From the NCBI GenBank assembly GCA_913775725.1, contig CAJYNG010000021.1:124001-188000 (forward strand): a stretch of 64,000 bases of DNA. The letters are read 5' to 3'. The position numbers and the translations under genes were made by a program. A model generated the notes under the pieces. The model ran no database searches. It worked only from the letters and a program-made list of their open reading frames with translations, and was not told where the DNA came from. Positions within the stretch are counted from its first letter, which is position 1; each line of letters opens with the position of its first letter. This DNA comes from an uncultured Stenotrophomonas sp. GTDB lineage: Bacteria > Pseudomonadota > Gammaproteobacteria > Xanthomonadales > Xanthomonadaceae. Positions 34,986-44,321 of the stretch are shown here, piece by piece.

Positions 34986-37900
34986 AGCGAGCGATCGCCG
35001 TTGGACTGGGCCTGTTGTGGACCTCCCTGGCGATCGCCGCACCTCCGGCGCTGCCGGCACCGAAGGTGCTGGACGATTTCGACGACATTGGTGCCTGGAA
35101 GCTGGTGCTGTCCGACCAGGTCAGTGGTTCTCTGCGACCGGTCAGTGGCGCTGGCGGTGGCCGCGCGCTGTGCCTGGACTATGACTTCCACGATGTCTCC
35201 GGCTACGTCGGCATCCGCCGCGCGCTGAACATCGAATACCCGGTCAATTACCGCTTCGGTTTCCAGCTGCGCGGTGATTCGCCGGGCAACGACCTGCAGT
35301 TCAAGCTGATCGATGCCAGCGGCGACAACGTCTGGTGGGTCAATCGCCCCGGCTACAGTTTCCCAAAGGGGTGGACGCCGGTCGAATATCGCCGCCGCCA
35401 GATCGACAAGGCGTGGGGCCCCTCGTCCGAGAAGGAGATGGCGCGTAGCGCCGCGGTCGAGTTCACGATCTACAGCAAGGTCGGCGGTCGCGGCACGGTG
35501 TGCTTCGACAAGCTGACCCTGCAGGGATTGCCACCGCAGGATGATTCGGCGCTGGTGCCATCGGTGATTGCCGATACCGCCACCGCGCTGCAGGACCGCA
35601 TGATCGACGGCAAGAGCGATACGTTCTGGATCAGTGGTGGCGTCAAGCAGCAGACCATCAGCCTGGACCTGCACAAGAGCCGCGAGATCGGCGGTGCGGT
35701 GATCGACTGGCTGCCGAACCTGGAGGCGCGCCGCTACACCGTGCGCACCTCCGAGGATGGCCGTGACTGGCGCACCGTGCGCGAAGTCACCAGCGGTGCG
35801 GGTGGCCGCGACTGGCTTGCCCTGCCGGACACCGATGCGCGCTACGTGCGCTTCGATCTGCAGGATGGCCCGAACTGGCGCTATGGCATCCGTGACATCA
35901 CGCTCAAGCCGCTGGCCTTTGCCGCCACCCCGAACGCTTTCCTGTCCTCGGTCGCCGCCGACCTGCCACGCGGCTCGCTGCCGCGCGCGTATGTGGGTGA
36001 GCAGCCGTACTGGACCCTGCTCGGCCTTGATGGCGGCCAGGAACAGGCGTTGATCAGTGAGGACGGCGCACTGGAGCCGGCCAAGGGCAGCTTCAGCATC
36101 GAACCATTCATCCGCCTCGACGGCAAGCTGCTGGACTGGTCGAAGGTGGCCATCACACAGTCGCTGCAGGATCACTACCTGCCGATCGCCAACGTCGACT
36201 GGGTGCATGAGAAGGTCGGCCTGGCGGTGACCAGCTTCGTGCAGGGCACGCCGGAGCGCGCGCAGCTGATCGGCCGCTACCGGCTGAGCAATCCGGACAA
36301 GGTCGCACACGAGTACACCCTGGCACTGGCGATCCGGCCGTGGCAGGTCAACCCGCCCACCCAGTTCCTCAACACCGTCGGTGGCTTCAGCCGCATCGAT
36401 GCGCTGGACGTGGGCGAGCAGCTGGTGCGGGTCAACGGTGAGCCGCGTATCTACCCACTGCAGGTGCCGGACGCGCGCTTTGCCAGTACGTTCGACGGCA
36501 AGCTCGATGCGATGCATCTGGCGGACGGAAAGTATCCGGCCACCATTGCAGTGAAGGACAGCACCGGCATGGCGTCGGGTGCGCTGATGTACACGATCAA
36601 GCTGGAGCCCGGGCAGAGCCGTGAAGTGGCGGTGGTGCTGCCACAGACCGGTGGCTGGGCGCCGCAGGCGCTGGACGTGGCCAAGGCGCAGGCGCAGGTG
36701 GCCGAACAATGGCGCAAGAAGCTGGGTGTGGTTTCGCTGCAGGTGCCGGCCGCTGGCCAGGCGCTGGTCGATACCCTGCGCACCGCGGTCGCGCACATGC
36801 TGATTTCGCGCGTGGGGCCGCGCCTGCAGCCGGGTACGCGCTCGTATGCGCGCAGCTGGATCCGCGATGGCGCGATGATCTCTGAGGGCCTGCTGCGCAT
36901 GGGCCGCAGCGATGCGGTGCGCGACTACATCAACTGGTATGCGCCGTATCAGTTCGAGAACGGCAAGGTGCCGTGCTGTGTCGATGCGCGTGGCAGCGAC
37001 CCGGTGCCGGAGAACGACAGCCATGGCGAGCTGATCTACAGCATTGCCGAATATGGGCGCTATACCGGTGACAGCACCTTCGCCGAACTGATGTGGCCGC
37101 ATGTGCAGGGCGCCTACAACTACATGGAGCAGCTGCGCGCCAGCGAGCGCACGGACGAGAATCGGGCGCGCAATCCGGCGTTCTACGGCATGATGCCGGC
37201 CTCGATCAGCCACGAAGGCTATTCGGCCAAGCCGATGCATTCGTACTGGGACAACTTCTGGGCACTGCGTGGCTACAAGGATGCAGCGCTGCTGGCGACC
37301 CAGCTGGGCAAGGTCGAAGCGATGCAGATCGCCGAATCACGTGACCAGTTCCGTGATGACCTGCAGGCCTCGCTGCTGTCGGCAATGCAGCAGCACAACA
37401 TCGATTACCTGCCGGGCTCGGCCGAGCTGGGCGATTTCGATGCGACCTCGACCACCATCGCGCTGGCCCCGGGCGGTGAACAGGGGCGCCTTCCGCAGCA
37501 GGCACTCGATGCCACCTTCGAACGCTATTGGAAGGAGTTCGTGGCCCGTCGTGATGGCAAGCGCGAGTGGAAGGACTACACGCCCTACGAGTGGCGCAAC
37601 GTGGCCGCCTTCGTCCGCCTGGGCTGGCGCGATCGCGCCTGGCAGGCGACCGAGTTCTTCTTCAAGGACCGTGCGCCGCAGGCCTGGAACCAGTGGGCCG
37701 AAGTGGTCTCGCGCACGCCACGCAAGCCGTTCTTCGTCGGTGACCTGCCGCATGCCTGGGTAGCCTCGGACTTCGTGCGCTCGGCCCTGGACATGTTCGC
37801 CTACAGCCGTGACATGGACGATGCGCTGGTGCTGGCCGCCGGCATTCCGACCGCCTGGCTGCAGGGCGAGGGCATCGCCGTGCAGGGCCTGCGCACGCCG

Positions 37901-38149
37901 CAGGGCCAGCTCAACTACCGCCTGCAGCGCAGCGACAAGCAGCTGGTGCTGGAGGTGCAGCCGGGCCTGGTGCCACCGGTCGGTGGCGTGGTGCTGCCAT
38001 GGCCGTACGCCGGTGATCCGGGCGAGGCGACGGTCAACGGCGAAGCCGCCGAGTGGATCAACAAGGAACTGCACGTGCACCAGCTGCCCGCGCGGATCGA
38101 GATCGAAGTGCCGAGCGCGGTGCGCCGCGCCGAGCGCAAGGGGCAGTAA
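34982..38149 (+). CDS. Large exported multidomain protein: jelly-roll, F5/8-type C and (alpha/alpha)-barrel hydrolase-like domains
   Basis: A 1055-residue protein with a signal peptide (MKRAIAVGLGLLWTSLAIAA). Residues about 25-185 resemble a carbohydrate-binding jelly roll of the CBM11 type (LDDFDDIGAWKLVLSD at its start). Residues about 195-310 look like a discoidin/F5/8 type C fold (DGKSDTFWISGG, DLHKSREIGGAVIDWLP, ARYVRFDLQD). From about 580 to 980 an all-helical region shows TRSYARSWIRDGAMISEGLLRM and VPENDSHGELIYSIAEYGRY, recalling (alpha/alpha)6 glycoside hydrolases. I cannot assign it to a numbered family. It overlaps the permease gene by 4 nt and so is clearly part of the glucan operon. 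Probable acidic catalytic residues are Asp in SWIRDG and Glu/Asp in PENDSHGE, by inference. Confidence 0.75.
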   Translation: MKRAIAVGLGLLWTSLAIAAPPALPAPKVLDDFDDIGAWKLVLSDQVSGSLRPVSGAGGGRALCLDYDFHDVSGYVGIRRALNIEYPVNYRFGFQLRGDSPGNDLQFKLIDASGDNVWWVNRPGYSFPKGWTPVEYRRRQIDKAWGPSSEKEMARSAAVEFTIYSKVGGRGTVCFDKLTLQGLPPQDDSALVPSVIADTATALQDRMIDGKSDTFWISGGVKQQTISLDLHKSREIGGAVIDWLPNLEARRYTVRTSEDGRDWRTVREVTSGAGGRDWLALPDTDARYVRFDLQDGPNWRYGIRDITLKPLAFAATPNAFLSSVAADLPRGSLPRAYVGEQPYWTLLGLDGGQEQALISEDGALEPAKGSFSIEPFIRLDGKLLDWSKVAITQSLQDHYLPIANVDWVHEKVGLAVTSFVQGTPERAQLIGRYRLSNPDKVAHEYTLALAIRPWQVNPPTQFLNTVGGFSRIDALDVGEQLVRVNGEPRIYPLQVPDARFASTFDGKLDAMHLADGKYPATIAVKDSTGMASGALMYTIKLEPGQSREVAVVLPQTGGWAPQALDVAKAQAQVAEQWRKKLGVVSLQVPAAGQALVDTLRTAVAHMLISRVGPRLQPGTRSYARSWIRDGAMISEGLLRMGRSDAVRDYINWYAPYQFENGKVPCCVDARGSDPVPENDSHGELIYSIAEYGRYTGDSTFAELMWPHVQGAYNYMEQLRASERTDENRARNPAFYGMMPASISHEGYSAKPMHSYWDNFWALRGYKDAALLATQLGKVEAMQIAESRDQFRDDLQASLLSAMQQHNIDYLPGSAELGDFDATSTTIALAPGGEQGRLPQQALDATFERYWKEFVARRDGKREWKDYTPYEWRNVAAFVRLGWRDRAWQATEFFFKDRAPQAWNQWAEVVSRTPRKPFFVGDLPHAWVASDFVRSALDMFAYSRDMDDALVLAAGIPTAWLQGEGIAVQGLRTPQGQLNYRLQRSDKQLVLEVQPGLVPPVGGVVLPWPYAGDPGEATVNGEAAEWINKELHVHQLPARIEIEVPSAVRRAERKGQ

Positions 38150-38151
38150 CG

Positions 38152-39039
38152 ATGAAGCAGCAGGGGGAAAGGGTGCGCACGACCGTGCGTGCCCTGGGGC
38201 TGGCCATTGCATTGGCATTGCCGGGCGTGATGATGGCGGCCGAACCGGCTGCCACGACCGCGGCGCCCGACGTTGCCAGCGCGCGGGGCATGAGCATGGT
38301 CACCTTCAACCTGCATCATGACCGCGAAGACTGGCCGAGCCGGCGCCGCACCATCCTGGCCGAGCTCAAGCGCCTGCGGCCGGATGCGGTTGCCCTGCAA
38401 GAGGTGATCCAGCGCCGCAATGTGCGAAACCAGGCGCAATGGCTGGCCAGCCAACTCGGCTACAGGTACGTGTTCGTGTCCACCGATCCGGTTGGGGCGC
38501 CCAAGCGCTACGGCAATGCACTGCTGACCCGGCGGCCGATCCTCGCCCAGGGGGATCATCTGCTGCAGCCGTTGGACGACTACCGCACGGTTGCTCACTT
38601 GCGCATCGACGTCGACGGCACGGCGGTGAACGTCTACGCCACGCATCTGAACGAGCGCAGCGACGAGAGCGGGCAGCGCATCCGCCGCAGCCAGGTCGAG
38701 GACCTGCTGCGCTTCATCACTGCAACGTCGGCCGGTGCACCGGTGGTGATCGCCGGCGACTTCAATGCGCTGGTGGACGCCGGCGACCTGAGCGAGCTGC
38801 GCAGCCACTACGGCGACAGCTACGGCAGCGTGCACGTCAACACCGACCTGGCCGGGGTCAGCACGCTCAATCGTCACTACTACCAGGCGCCTTCGCGGAT
38901 CGACCACATCTTCTTCCAGCAGGACGAGATGGTCGCGCGCGAGGCGAAGCTGCTGTTCGACCAGCCCGACGACAGCGGTCGCTGGGCATCCGATCACTAC
39001 GGCGTGTGGACCCGCCTGCAGTTCGCGCCGGCGCGCTGA
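38152..39039 (+). CDS. Exported endonuclease/exonuclease/phosphatase-family protein
   Basis: A 295-residue protein with a signal peptide (about 1-30, ending VMMAAEP) and a complete EEP catalytic domain. All family motifs are intact: TFNLHHD, LQEV (metal-binding Glu), YATHLNE (His), GDFNALVD (Asp, Asn), SRIDHIFF (Asp-His) and WASDHYGV (Asp-His). Members cleave phosphodiester or phosphomonoester bonds in DNA, phosphoinositides or sphingomyelin. It begins 2 nt after the stop of the large hydrolase-like gene, so it belongs to the sugar operon, and export argues against a role in DNA repair. It might remove charged phosphodiester-linked groups from glucans; this is speculation. A SMAG repeat follows the stop. 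Confidence 0.85.
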   Translation: MKQQGERVRTTVRALGLAIALALPGVMMAAEPAATTAAPDVASARGMSMVTFNLHHDREDWPSRRRTILAELKRLRPDAVALQEVIQRRNVRNQAQWLASQLGYRYVFVSTDPVGAPKRYGNALLTRRPILAQGDHLLQPLDDYRTVAHLRIDVDGTAVNVYATHLNERSDESGQRIRRSQVEDLLRFITATSAGAPVVIAGDFNALVDAGDLSELRSHYGDSYGSVHVNTDLAGVSTLNRHYYQAPSRIDHIFFQQDEMVAREAKLLFDQPDDSGRWASDHYGVWTRLQFAPAR

Positions 39040-39046
39040 TGTCCTG

Positions 39047-39122
39047 GTAGGTGCCAACCCTGGTTGGCACGGGCGTGTCCGCGTCCGCTCCAACAACGGC
39101 GCCGACCAAGGTCGGCCTCTAC
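39047..39122. repeat. SMAG palindromic repeat, pair
   Basis: GTAGGTGCCAACCCTGGTTGGCAC at the left and GCCGACCAAGGTCGGCCTCTAC at the right, with GTAG and CTAC ends. It lies at the end of the glucan operon, before the rne terminator. Confidence 0.82.
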
Positions 39123-39152
39123 CAGAGCGCTGCACGCGCCCGACGCACAAAC

Positions 39153-39190
39153 AAAAACGGCGGGGATCATTGATCCCCGCCGTTTCGTTT
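39153..39190. terminator. Terminator between glucan operon and rne
   Basis: AAACGGCGGGGATCA pairs with TGATCCCCGCCGTTT, a 15-bp perfect stem, with A/T-rich flanks on both sides. It sits 20 nt past the rne stop and can also serve the operon on the plus strand. Confidence 0.92.
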
Positions 39191-39209
39191 TCATGCGATC
39201 AAAGAGCGA

Positions 39210-42200
39210 TCAGTTCGCCGGCGGCGTGCGCTTGGCGGCCTCTTCGTCTTCTTCGTCGGCCTTGGCTTCTGCAGCCTGGGCTGCAGCGTCGGCATGGCCA
39301 TCGGCGACCGGGTCGATCGACGGCGTCACCACCGCTTCGGCGACCGGGGCAGCGGCTTCGATCGGCGCGGCTTCCACCGCCACCGGAACGACCGGCTGTT
39401 CGGCGGCCACGACGGGCTCGACGACCGGCTTGGCTTCAACCACCGGCGCAGCCTCAACGGCCACCGGCGCGGCTTCGACCACCGGCGCGGCTTCAACGAT
39501 CTCCGGCTTGGCTTCCACCATCGGCGCAGCCTCGACCGCCGCCGGCTTCGCTTCGATCACCGGAGCGGCTTCAACCAGCGGGGCTGCTTCAACTGCGACC
39601 GGCTTTGCTTCGGTCACCGGCGCGGCGGCGGCTACCGGCTGGGCCGGGGTCGCAGCGTCGATGGCATCGAGCATGCTGGTCTGCACCGGCGAGGACACCG
39701 CTTCGGTCTTCGCAGCAGCTTCGACCGGGGCCTGCACTTCAGCCACGACCGGGGCGGCGGCTTCGAACACGGCGCTGCTCACCACGGCAACCGGTGCAGC
39801 GGCAACGGCGGCGGCAGCACGGACCGGCTTCGCGGCGTCGGCAGCGGTCGGTTCGGCTTCGTCATCGAAGTCGAACTCCGGCTGCGAACGGGCCGGCTGC
39901 GCAGCAGCGACCGGCGCAGTGCCGGCAGTGCTGTCGACGTTCGGCTCGGCGCCGTCGGCGTCATCACCGTCGTCACCATCGTCCTGGTCATCGCCCAGGA
40001 CGTCGCTGCCGGCGGCGTTCTCGGCGCCACCGCGACGACGACGACGGCCACCACGACGGCCACGACGACGGCGGGTCGCACCTTCGCCTGCCTGCTCGCC
40101 ATTGGCGTCGGTTGCAGCCTCTTCACCGGCAACCGCAACCACCTCGGTTTCGCTGGCAGCGTTGGCAACGGTCTCGACCGGTGCTGCGACGTCCACCGGA
40201 GCGGCGGCAACCAGGGCGACCGGGGCGACCGGTGCAGTGGCTTCCTGCGCGGTCACCACATTGGCGGCGACGGCGGTGGCGGCCACGGCTGCTGCCGCGG
40301 TCACGGCTTCGGCCGGTGCTTCAGCGGTGCTGCGCTGCGGCTTCTCGGCCGGCTTGTCACCGTCCTGCTGCTGGCGCGGCTGCTTGGGCTGCTTCAGCTT
40401 CGGCTGCTGCTGGTTCTGGCCCTGCTGCTCGTTGCGCGGCTTGTTCTGCTGCTGCGGCTGCTGCTGGCCATCCTTCTGCTGCGGCTCCTTCTGCTTGCCC
40501 TGCTGCGGCTGCTGCTGGGCATTGCCGTTGTTGCCGTTGCGGCCGTCCTTGCGCTGCTCACCACGGTCCTTGCGGTTGCCGCCGTCCTTCTGCTGCTGCG
40601 CGTTGCCGTTGCCGCCGTTGCCACGATTGTCGTCGCGACGGTCCTTGCGGTCCTTGTTGCGATCCTTGTTGCGCTCCTTCCGGCCACCGTCTTGCGATTG
40701 ACGACCTGCCGGAGCGGCCGGCGCCGGCGCGGGGGCCGGTTCGCCACCGAACACGCGCTTGAGCCAACCGATCACGCCGCCGCTCGGGGCCGGCGCCACC
40801 GGCGCTGCCACGACCGGGGCCGGGGCAGCTGCGGCCGGCTCCACTTCCTCGCGCACCGGGGCGGGGGAGGTGTGCTTGACCTGGGTCACCGCCGGCGGCG
40901 GGATGTTCAGCTGGCCCTTGGTCAGGGCGTGCACCGGCAGCTTGCGCGGGGTGCCGCGCTGGTAGCTGGGCTTGTTGCTCTCTTCACCCAGCTCGTTCTC
41001 GCGCAGGCGGGTGACGGTGTAGTGCGGGGTGTGCAGCTGCTCGTCGGCGACGATCACGATCGGTGCCTCGTGGCGCTGCTCGATCTCGCGCAGGGCGCTG
41101 CGCTTTTCGTTCAACAGGTAATTGGCGATCTCCACCGGGGCCTGGACCAGCACCTGCCCGGTGTTCTCCTTCATCGCATGCTCTTCGGCGACGCGGATGA
41201 TCGACAGCGACAGCGACTCGACGCTGCGCATGCGGCCGTGGCCGTCGCAACGCGGGCAGACGATCTGGCTGGACTCGCCCAGGCTCGGGCGCAGGCGCTG
41301 GCGGCTCATTTCCAGCAGGCCGAAGCGCGAGATGCGGCCGACCTGGACGCGGGCGCGGTCGTACTTCAGCGCGTTGGCCAGGCGGTTCTCGACCTCGCGC
41401 TGGTGCTTGTTGGAGGCCATGTCGATGAAGTCGATGACCACCAGGCCACCCAGGTCGCGCAGGCGCAGCTGGCGGGCCACTTCCTCGGCCGCTTCCAGGT
41501 TGGTCTGGAACGCGGTGTCCTCGATGTCGCTGCCCTTGGTGGCGCGCGAGGAGTTGACGTCAACGGCGGTCAACGCTTCGGTCTGGTCGACCACGATCGA
41601 GCCGCCCGACGGCAGGCGCACGTTGCGCTCGTAGGCGCCTTCGATCTGCGATTCGATCTGGAAGCGGTTGAACAGCGGGATGTCGTCCTTGTAATGCTTG
41701 AGCTTGCGCAGGGTCTGCGGCATCACCTGCTGCATGAACTCGCGGGCGTGCTCGTACATCTCCTCGGTGTCCACCAGGATCTCGCCGATGTCGGCGCGCA
41801 GGTAGTCACGCAGGGCGCGCACGATCAGGCGCGATTCCTGGTAGATCAGGAACGGGGCCGGCTTGCTCAGCGCGGCTTCGGCGATGGCACGCCAGACGTT
41901 GAGCAGGTAGTCCAGATCCCACTGCAGCTCTTCCGCATCGCGGCCGACGCCGGCGGTACGGATGATCACGCCCATTTCGTCAGGGATGTTCAGCTTGTCC
42001 AGGGCGTCCTTCAGGGCGGCCCGGTCTTCGCCCTCGATGCGACGGGAGACACCGCCGGCGCTGGGCGAGTTCGGCATCAGCACCATGTAACGGCCGGCCA
42101 GCGAGATGAACGTGGTCAGGGCGGCGCCCTTGTTGCCACGTTCTTCCTTGTCGACCTGGACAACGATCTCCTGGCCTTCCTTCAGCAGTTCGCGGATGCC

Positions 42201-42461
42201 GGCCTTGTTGTGGTCGACACCGGCCTGGAAGTAATCGCGGGAGATTTCCTTCAGCGGCAGGAAGCCATGGCGGCCGCCACCGTATTCAACGAAGGCCGCT
42301 TCCAGTGAGGGCTCGATGCGGAAGATCCGGCCCTTGTAGATGTTGGACTTCTTCTGTTCCTTCGACGGCTGCTCGATGTCGATGTCATACAACGACTGGC
42401 CATCCACGATGGCAACACGCAGCTCTTCAGCCTGCGTGGCGTTGATCAGCATTCGCTTCAT
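39210..42461 (-). CDS. rne: Ribonuclease E
   Basis: A 1083-residue endoribonuclease, the core of the RNA degradosome, that cuts single-stranded AU-rich RNA and matures rRNA and tRNA. The catalytic half is classic: S1 domain about 38-125, magnesium-binding Asp301 (AVDVNSSRA) and Asp344 (VVIDFIDM), and zinc-link Cys402/Cys405 (CPRCDGHG), each two residues short of the E. coli numbers. After about residue 520 the tail is low complexity: an Arg/Asp/Asn/Gln-rich block, an RRRRGRRGG basic block near residue 810 and a final Glu/Ala/Pro/Val repeat region with units like [11 protein letters not shown]. It starts at the ATG at 42461 after GAGGAA. Confidence 0.97.
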   Translation of the reverse strand: MKRMLINATQAEELRVAIVDGQSLYDIDIEQPSKEQKKSNIYKGRIFRIEPSLEAAFVEYGGGRHGFLPLKEISRDYFQAGVDHNKAGIRELLKEGQEIVVQVDKEERGNKGAALTTFISLAGRYMVLMPNSPSAGGVSRRIEGEDRAALKDALDKLNIPDEMGVIIRTAGVGRDAEELQWDLDYLLNVWRAIAEAALSKPAPFLIYQESRLIVRALRDYLRADIGEILVDTEEMYEHAREFMQQVMPQTLRKLKHYKDDIPLFNRFQIESQIEGAYERNVRLPSGGSIVVDQTEALTAVDVNSSRATKGSDIEDTAFQTNLEAAEEVARQLRLRDLGGLVVIDFIDMASNKHQREVENRLANALKYDRARVQVGRISRFGLLEMSRQRLRPSLGESSQIVCPRCDGHGRMRSVESLSLSIIRVAEEHAMKENTGQVLVQAPVEIANYLLNEKRSALREIEQRHEAPIVIVADEQLHTPHYTVTRLRENELGEESNKPSYQRGTPRKLPVHALTKGQLNIPPPAVTQVKHTSPAPVREEVEPAAAAPAPVVAAPVAPAPSGGVIGWLKRVFGGEPAPAPAPAAPAGRQSQDGGRKERNKDRNKDRKDRRDDNRGNGGNGNAQQQKDGGNRKDRGEQRKDGRNGNNGNAQQQPQQGKQKEPQQKDGQQQPQQQNKPRNEQQGQNQQQPKLKQPKQPRQQQDGDKPAEKPQRSTAEAPAEAVTAAAAVAATAVAANVVTAQEATAPVAPVALVAAAPVDVAAPVETVANAASETEVVAVAGEEAATDANGEQAGEGATRRRRGRRGGRRRRRGGAENAAGSDVLGDDQDDGDDGDDADGAEPNVDSTAGTAPVAAAQPARSQPEFDFDDEAEPTAADAAKPVRAAAAVAAAPVAVVSSAVFEAAAPVVAEVQAPVEAAAKTEAVSSPVQTSMLDAIDAATPAQPVAAAAPVTEAKPVAVEAAPLVEAAPVIEAKPAAVEAAPMVEAKPEIVEAAPVVEAAPVAVEAAPVVEAKPVVEPVVAAEQPVVPVAVEAAPIEAAAPVAEAVVTPSIDPVADGHADAAAQAAEAKADEEDEEAAKRTPPAN

Positions 42462-42868
42462 TGTTGCGTTCCTCGCAAGCGGCTACCGCGCGGAACGCCA
42501 TGGGGTTTCGCCTCTGGACACGGTTCGCCGCCCATTCGCGCAAGCGCGGGGAGGGCGGCTTGGGTTTCCAGCGCTACGACACCACGGCAGGCCGCGGGAG
42601 CGCTTCACTCTTATGGGTTTTGGGGTGTTACAGGCCGCAGGCAGCTGTCAGCCAGGCTGGAGCGCCACGCGGGACATGTTCAGCACGGTTGCGTGTCAGG
42701 CATCCGGCGATGGCCGGGAAGGCCGGTGAGCCGCTAACATGGCCGCCCCGCGGGCGGTGGTCGCGCACTGTGCCGGATTCGTCGGAAGCTGGGCTTCTGG
42801 CCCTGAGTAACTTCCAACGAAATCAATCCCTTATCTCGCCCCCCGAGTGTAACAGAATAAACAGCCTG
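42462..42868. other. Divergent intergenic region with long rne leader
   Basis: This 407-nt region separates rne (minus) and rluC (plus). RNase E genes in other proteobacteria have long 5' leaders through which the enzyme limits its own synthesis, and a leader of similar length would fit here. I find no protein-like open frame and no clear promoter pair. The rluC start lacks a strong ribosome site. Confidence 0.45.
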
Positions 42869-43843
42869 ATGACTGCCCAAGACCCCACCAAGCCCGCTGG
42901 CGACAAGCCATCCGTGCGCATGATCACCGTTCCCGCCGACCGCGCCGGCCAGCGCCTGGACAACTTCCTGCTCGGCCAGCTGAAGGGCGCCCCGCGCAGC
43001 CTGGTCTACAAGCTGGTACGCAGCGGCCAGGTGCGGGTGAACGGCGGCCGTGCCAAGGCCGAGCGCAAGCTGGAGGCGGGCGACGAGGTGCGCGTGCCGC
43101 CGGTTCGTCTCAGTGAAGAAGGAGACAAGGCCGGTCCGCCGGAGGCGTTCATGCGCCGCCTGGAGCAGGCCATCGTCTTCGAGGACGCCCGCCTGCTGGC
43201 CCTGAACAAGCCCACTGGCGTGGCCAGCCACGGCGGCAGCGGCATCAGCTTCGGCGCTATCGAGACCCTGCGCGCGTTGCGCCCGGGCCAGACCCTCGAG
43301 CTCGTCCACCGGTTGGATCGCGACACCTCGGGCCTGCTGATCGTGGCCAAGAAGCGCTCGGCACTGAGCGAACTGCAGGCGCTGCTGCGTGAAGACCATG
43401 GCGCCGGCATCCGCAAGCGCTACCTGACCCTGCTGGCCGGGCGCATGCCCGACGGCGTGATGACGGTCGACGCGCCGCTGCACGTGGGCCTGCGCCAGGG
43501 CGGCGAGCGCCATGTGCAGGTGAACGCGATCGGCAAGGAATCGATCAGCCACTTCCGTGTGCTGGAGCGTCGCGGCGGCCATTCGTACTGCGAGGTGCGC
43601 ATCGAAACCGGCCGCACCCATCAGATCCGCGTGCATGCCCAGCATCTGGGGCATCCAGTGGCCGGTGACGACAAATACGGCGATCCTGCGGTCAACAAAC
43701 GGCTTCGTGAGCAGATCGGGTTGAAGCGCCTGTTCCTGCACGCGGCGTCGCTGGAGTTCGCGCTGGACGACGGCAAGAGCCCGTATGTACTGAACGCACC
43801 GCTGGCGGATGAGCTGGTCGAGGCGCTGGACCGGCTGAAGTAG
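42869..43843 (+). CDS. rluC: 23S rRNA pseudouridine synthase RluC
   Basis: A 324-residue RluA-family pseudouridine synthase that modifies 23S rRNA positions 955, 2504 and 2580 in E. coli. An S4 RNA-binding domain (RLDNFLLGQLKGAPRSLVYKLV, about residues 29-90) precedes the catalytic domain with HRLDRDTSGLL (147-157; catalytic Asp150) and RTGRTHQIRVHAQ-type segment (ETGRTHQIRVH). The ATG at 42869 gives MTAQDPTKPAG. It is divergent from rne, the usual neighbour in gammaproteobacteria. Alternative upstream starts would add an unconserved extension. Confidence 0.95.
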   Translation: MTAQDPTKPAGDKPSVRMITVPADRAGQRLDNFLLGQLKGAPRSLVYKLVRSGQVRVNGGRAKAERKLEAGDEVRVPPVRLSEEGDKAGPPEAFMRRLEQAIVFEDARLLALNKPTGVASHGGSGISFGAIETLRALRPGQTLELVHRLDRDTSGLLIVAKKRSALSELQALLREDHGAGIRKRYLTLLAGRMPDGVMTVDAPLHVGLRQGGERHVQVNAIGKESISHFRVLERRGGHSYCEVRIETGRTHQIRVHAQHLGHPVAGDDKYGDPAVNKRLREQIGLKRLFLHAASLEFALDDGKSPYVLNAPLADELVEALDRLK

Positions 43844-43860
43844 CCCCTGCGGGGCTGACT

Positions 43861-43993
43861 GGCCACCGGGCGCAGCCCCCTCGCGGCTGGCGTCCAAATC
43901 GGGATTCCGGTTTTGGTCGGTCCGGATGGGTTGGCGGGGCTTGGCCGCGGCATCCTTGCCGCGGACACCCCCGCCAACCCATCCGGACCGACC
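43861..43993. repeat. Complex palindromic repeat, copy 1 (left)
   Basis: A 32-nt lead (43861-43892) is followed by a long inverted repeat at 43915-43993: GGTCGGTCCGGATGGGTTGG pairs with CCAACCCATCCGGACCGACC, with an inner hairpin CCGCGGCATCCTTGCCGCGG. The lead recurs in inverted orientation at 44281-44312 (28 of 32 identical). Confidence 0.8.
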
Positions 43994-44065
43994 TTCGACA
44001 GATCGCGTGCGCGTCAGCCACGGAACATCAAAAGAAAAGCAGACCCGGGCCGCGCGGCGGCCCGG

Positions 44066-44089
44066 GTAGAGTCGAGCCACGCTCGACTC
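44066..44089. repeat. SMAG palindromic repeat, single unit
   Basis: GTAGAGTCGAGCCACGCTCGACTC, one hairpin unit with the GTAG start. It lies between the two complex palindromic repeats. Confidence 0.7.
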
Positions 44090-44159
44090 ACGCGCGCAGC
44101 GCGGGCTTCGCTTTTTCATTCTTTCATCGCGCGGCTGGCACGCCTATAGCCTGTCAGAG

Positions 44160-44312
44160 GCCGGGCGAGGTGGGTTTGCGGGGGTGTAAGCGCCATGGAT
44201 GGCGCGCCCAAGCCCCCAAGGATGGGTTTACGGCGTCCCCCGCAAACCCACCTCGCCCGACCCAACCCGGAATGTCGCTCCGCCAGCCACGAGGGGGCTC
44301 AGCCCGTTGGCC
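44160..44312. repeat. Complex palindromic repeat, copy 2 (right, inverted)
   Basis: CGGGCGAGGTGGGTTTGCGG (from 44162) pairs with the complement ending CGCCCG at 44259, a 23-bp perfect stem, with an inner GCGCCATGGATGGCGC hairpin. The flank at 44281-44312 is the inverse of 43861-43892. Shared words after the flank (ATTCCGG, GGTCGG, GGGTTxGCGGGG) suggest both copies are members of one repeat family. Confidence 0.75.
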
Positions 44313-44321
44313 GGGAACTCC

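Noticed and set aside
39778-40800. Repetitive bases in the rne tail considered as a possible minisatellite
   Set aside because: The repeats follow the reading frame and are explained by the low-complexity protein tail.
39294-42308. A 1004-codon frame antisense to rne
   Set aside because: Mirror of the RNase E gene, whose catalytic residues are all present on the other strand.
42462-42868. A protein-coding extension upstream of rluC
   Set aside because: Open frame exists but the sequence before 42869 has no conserved residues and runs through the likely rne leader.
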